Assembly: GCA_002506745.1 (NCBI GenBank)
Contig: DAYE01000040.1
Coordinates: 1-6,810 of the forward strand
Origin: Euryarchaeota archaeon UBA33
GTDB taxonomy: Archaea > Thermoplasmatota > E2 > DHVEG-1
DNA: 6,810 bases
Reading direction: 5' to 3'
In this document: piece by piece, positions 5,488-6,810 of the stretch
Numbering within the stretch: position 1 is the stretch's first letter
How the letters are laid out: each line of letters begins with the position of its first letter
Made by a program: the position numbers and the translations under genes
Notes under the pieces: generated by a model
What the model was told of the DNA's origin: nothing
Seen by the model: the letters and a program-made list of their open reading frames with translations, nothing else
Databases searched by the model: none

Positions 5488-5493
5488 CATTTA

Positions 5494-5505
5494 CTGATAA
5501 CCTCC
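5494..5505. repeat. 12-base repeat CTGATAACCTCC, copy 2
   Basis: Identical to 5235-5246, here upstream of the TATA box of the second zinc-ribbon gene. The minus strand reads GGAGGTTATCAG followed by TAAATGAAA, resembling the same initiation region as copy 1, and a 30-residue hydrophobic frame (5398-5490) follows it. Confidence 0.6.
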
Positions 5506-5517
5506 AAAAAAGAATAA

Positions 5518-5527
5518 TTTAATATAT
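5518..5527 (+). promoter_or_regulatory. TATA box of zinc ribbon copy 2
   Basis: TTTAATATAT lies about 25-30 bases before ATG 5552, with no ribosome binding site between, which fits a leaderless archaeal transcript. Confidence 0.5.
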
Positions 5528-5551
5528 GAAGCAAAAGTTACAAATCTATCC

Positions 5552-5701
5552 ATGAAAATTATATGGCACTGTTTAGGAAAGTGTAATAAATATTTTACAA
5601 GAAATCCAATTGTATACGAGCATGAATTAATTTGTCCATATTGTAGTTCACGGAAGCTTGAAAGAATCGGTAAATCTTATAAAGAAGTAGGCTGTAAATA
5701 A
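5552..5701 (+). CDS. small zinc-ribbon protein, copy 2
   Basis: This encodes 49 residues and is too short for many gene callers. IIWHCLGKCNKYF gives C7-x3-C11, and ELICPYCSSRKLERIG gives C28-x2-C31, followed by a short basic tail ending GCK. It is a zinc ribbon of the same overall size and order as the gene just upstream, with the same 12-base element before it and the same AATAATCACTTG overlapping its stop, so the pair probably arose by tandem duplication and diverged strongly. Likely leaderless (TATA box 25-30 bases upstream). Role unknown. A minus-strand frame across it is possible but lacks a motif. Confidence 0.7.
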   Translation: MKIIWHCLGKCNKYFTRNPIVYEHELICPYCSSRKLERIGKSYKEVGCK

Positions 5702-5718
5702 TCACTTGGTTTTTTTTT
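5697..5718 (+). terminator. stop-codon repeat plus T9, after zinc ribbon copy 2
   Basis: AATAATCACTTG (5697-5708) overlaps the TAA stop and a T9 run (5710-5718) follows. Same arrangement as after copy 1. Confidence 0.5.
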
Positions 5719-5758
5719 ATCAGAAATGGGAGAGTAGACCCTTTTCAAGTCTGGAAGC

Positions 5759-5779
5759 ATGGTTTTAACACCATTTTTT
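5759..5779 (+). terminator. short hairpin plus T6 in convergent gap
   Basis: ATGGT (5759-5763) pairs with ACCAT (5770-5774) around a 6-base loop, followed by T6. It lies between the zinc-ribbon genes and the convergent Cys4 gene. The stem is only 5 bp, so this is tentative. The rest of 5719-5830 shows no gene I can support. Confidence 0.25.
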
Positions 5780-5830
5780 GGGTTAACCAATGAAAAAAGA
5801 AAAGACAAAGAGATGGTATAGGAGATTATT

Positions 5831-6088
5831 CTAGTCTACCTGAGACTTTCTTTTTTTGACCTGATACTTTCTTTGTTTTATTCGCTCCTTTTTATGGTAT
5901 TTACAAAAAAATACTGGTACTAGTTCACCTTTACTCTTTAATTCTTCCTCCCCTAAATAATATAGAGGGATTTCGTTTTTCATTTTATAACCACTTGCAC
6001 GGCATAATCCTTCACCAGCATACACTCCGGAGTATTCAAAATATTTACAGTCTTTGCACATATATTCCTTGATACTTCCGATCCTCAT
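5831..6088 (-). CDS. small Cys4 putative zinc-binding protein
   Basis: This encodes 85 residues from ATG 6088, which has GAAGTGA four bases upstream; the longer GTG start at 6115 (94 residues) is possible. EYMCKDCKYFEYSG holds C11-x2-C14, GEGLCRASGYK holds C29, and VFFCKYHKK holds C62 with His two residues on, a four-Cys pattern of the CKDCKYF...CR...C type found in many small archaeal and bacterial proteins and thought to bind zinc or a cluster. The last 20 residues are very basic, suggesting nucleic-acid contact. It follows a small basic gene on the same strand. Function not known. Confidence 0.65.
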   Translation of the reverse strand: MRIGSIKEYMCKDCKYFEYSGVYAGEGLCRASGYKMKNEIPLYYLGEEELKSKGELVPVFFCKYHKKERIKQRKYQVKKRKSQVD

Positions 6089-6118
6089 GTTTTCACTTCG
6101 GCCTATGCTTATCACATG

Positions 6119-6243
6119 TCACTTTTTACGTCTTTTCTTCGTCGGGTCGCTATCCAGAAGATAAATTCTCGAATAGCTCTTCTAGATGACACCAACAAAA
6201 TCGTCCCGTACTCAGCCTTCCTGGTCACAAATATTTGACTCAT
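6119..6243 (-). pseudogene. small basic protein gene with possible frame break
   Basis: The raw frame from ATG 6243 gives 43 residues, MSQIFVTRKAEYGTILLVSS then RRAIREFIFWIATRRRKDVK, ending at 6112 and overlapping the GTG of the next gene. If one T is added to the T3 run near 6164-6166, it becomes RRAIREFYLLDSDPTKKRRKK with stop at 6119 (41 residues). The N-terminus looks like a beta strand pair; both tails are basic. There is no ribosome binding site, and only a weak TATA-like GGTATAGG about 40 bases upstream. It lies beside the tRNA-like fragment. The intact 43-residue version is an equally simple reading. Confidence 0.4.
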
Positions 6244-6265
6244 GTTTTTGTGCGAAGGCCGAGGA

Positions 6266-6288
6266 TTCAAATCCCTTCACCTATACCA
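6266..6288 (+). other. tRNA 3'-end-like fragment, candidate attachment site
   Basis: TTCAAAT reads as a T-loop, then 5 bases (CCCTT), 7 bases (CACCTAT), one discriminator A and CCA, exactly the spacing of a tRNA 3' end with encoded CCA. The preceding GAGGA pairs with CCCTT except at the loop-closing position, where the near-universal G-C is an A-C mismatch. No matching 5' acceptor strand is visible upstream. Many archaeal integrating elements recombine into tRNA 3' ends and leave such a fragment, with the element on the 5' (left) side of the fragment. Confidence 0.4.
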
Positions 6289-6349
6289 ACGGTCAGGATT
6301 GTATGAAAAGTAATAGATTGATTCGACATTTTTCCGATCACCGGATATC

Positions 6350-6358
6350 CTTTTAAAC
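6350..6358 (+). promoter_or_regulatory. TATA box of the 44-residue gene
   Basis: CTTTTAAAC is centred about 25 bases before ATG 6380, with no ribosome binding site between, consistent with a leaderless transcript. Confidence 0.45.
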
Positions 6359-6379
6359 CAGCATATGTTCTAAAATACT

Positions 6380-6514
6380 ATGCCACACGTTAAAAAGCAT
6401 CCAGACTATAATAAAAGAAAAACAAGAAGGATCACCCTCAGAAAAGACGACTACGAACACGGTGATGAAAGAGCTAGAAAAATAATAGATAGCGGTAAGA
6501 AAGATAAAAAATAA
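6380..6514 (+). CDS. 44-residue very basic small protein
   Basis: MPHVKKHPDYNKRKTRRITL leads into RKDDYEHGDERARKIIDSGK and a Lys tail. About a third of the residues are Lys or Arg. The segment TRRITLRKDDYEHGDERARK could be a short strand plus helix, as in very small DNA-binding proteins, but no family is recognised. It has its own TATA box and a hairpin terminator overlapping its stop, so it is a single-gene transcript. Frame intact and codon-clean. Confidence 0.6.
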   Translation: MPHVKKHPDYNKRKTRRITLRKDDYEHGDERARKIIDSGKKDKK

Positions 6515-6534
6515 TATCTTTCGATATTTTTTTT
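6513..6534 (+). terminator. hairpin plus T8 terminator
   Basis: AATATC (6513-6518) pairs perfectly with GATATT (6523-6528) across a TTTC loop, and a T8 run (6527-6534) completes it. The stem begins inside the TAA stop codon of the 44-residue gene. Confidence 0.6.
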
Positions 6535-6572
6535 CTGCGCTATTCTTGTTTTGAAACCTGTGAGCAATCTTC

Positions 6573-6582
6573 TTTTATACGT
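6573..6582 (+). promoter_or_regulatory. TATA-like box upstream of DUF1003-like gene
   Basis: CTTTTATACG-like sequence lies about 65 bases before the TTG start at 6642, which would leave a leader of roughly 40 bases containing the GGAGGTGA ribosome binding site at 6627-6634. Confidence 0.4.
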
Positions 6583-6641
6583 AAAACATTAACCAGCAAT
6601 GACTAAATGATGAGTATAGTAACATTGGAGGTGAAAACACA

Positions 6642-6810
6642 TTGATAAACAGGAGACAACAAAATGTTACTTGTCAAATTTGCCAGAAACAAAAGAAAAT
6701 AACTGAGGTTATACCTGCAGAATTAGTCAGCGAACCCTTGATTGAGGTCATTCGGAAAGAACATCCGGATTGGTCTTCTAGCGGTTTCATTTGTAATTCA
6801 GATCTTAACT
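6642..6810 (+). CDS. DUF1003-like protein, N-terminal zinc head (partial)
   Basis: The gene runs off the window; 56 codons are visible. The start is TTG 6642, fixed by a perfect GGAGGTGA 7 bases upstream. VTCQICQKQKKITEVIPAEL has C11-x2-C14, and after LIEVIRKEHPDWSSSGFIC come C51 and DLN (54-56). This N-terminal pattern, C-x2-C, IPAELV, IRKEHPDWS, GFIC..DLN, is what I recall in front of DUF1003 membrane proteins (COG4420), whose two or so membrane segments would lie beyond the window edge. Function of that family is not established. The frame is independent of the small-gene block, and this may be chromosomal flank. Confidence 0.7.
   Translation, partial: MINRRQQNVTCQICQKQKKITEVIPAELVSEPLIEVIRKEHPDWSSSGFICNSDLN

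Noticed and set aside
5398..5490. 30-residue hydrophobic minus-strand frame starting after GGAGGTTATCAG
   Set aside because: It has a good ribosome-binding-like site, but overlaps a clear zinc ribbon and has the I/F/L bias expected of antisense to Lys-rich AT-rich coding; kept only as an alternative.
6166..6288. Complete tRNA gene
   Set aside because: TAGCTC upstream hints at a D-arm, but the length is too great, the acceptor strands do not pair and no anticodon arm is visible.
1..6810. CRISPR array
   Set aside because: No regularly spaced direct repeats with spacers; the only repeats are the tandem 18-mers and the two 12-mer pairs.

Overview
The window looks archaeal. The evidence is a Hef/FANCM-type SF2 helicase, short AT-rich TATA-like boxes about 25-33 bases before several starts (some apparently leaderless), purine-rich GGAGGTGA-type ribosome binding sites, oligo-T transcript ends, and a VapBC-type toxin-antitoxin locus with ribbon-helix-helix antitoxins. 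A euryarchaeal host is likely, but I cannot name the lineage. Base composition is patchy: the helicase is clearly richer in G+C than the very AT-rich zinc-ribbon stretch at 5.2-5.7 kb.

Left part. A small Cys-rich minus-strand gene (42-259), open only if one base is restored, lies divergent to a plus-strand three-gene toxin-antitoxin operon (356-1174). That operon holds two related RHH antitoxins and a PIN-domain toxin. Between them are two tandem 18-base repeats with dyad symmetry, just upstream of the TATA box, the expected place for an autoregulatory operator.

Centre. Two minus-strand genes are coupled at 1233-3547: a UPF0158-like domain fused to a C-terminal zinc ribbon, followed by a Hef-type helicase that lacks the nuclease part. 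They have their own promoter next to a 16-base T/A run.

Right-centre (3588-5231). A compact minus-strand run of about nine small, mostly overlapping genes surrounds one recognisable protein, a PD-(D/E)XK-like nuclease fold with a substituted catalytic Glu. No other protein in it belongs to a family I recognise. The packing resembles a viral, plasmid or integrated-element gene block. Five of its small frames need one or two bases restored in homopolymers to become continuous, and two more such cases lie outside the block.

Right part. Two plus-strand zinc-ribbon genes share matching 12-base flanks. They are convergent with a minus-strand pair made of a small basic protein and a Cys4 protein. 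A 23-base tRNA 3'-end-like fragment (6266-6288) follows and is a candidate attachment-site scar whose orientation would put an element to its left. A basic 44-residue gene with its own TATA box and hairpin terminator comes next. The window ends in the N-terminus of a DUF1003-like membrane protein with a zinc-binding head.

The most interesting part is the small-gene block with its homopolymer frame breaks and the possible attachment site. Those breaks may be assembly errors, decay or real slippage, and the sequence alone cannot decide.
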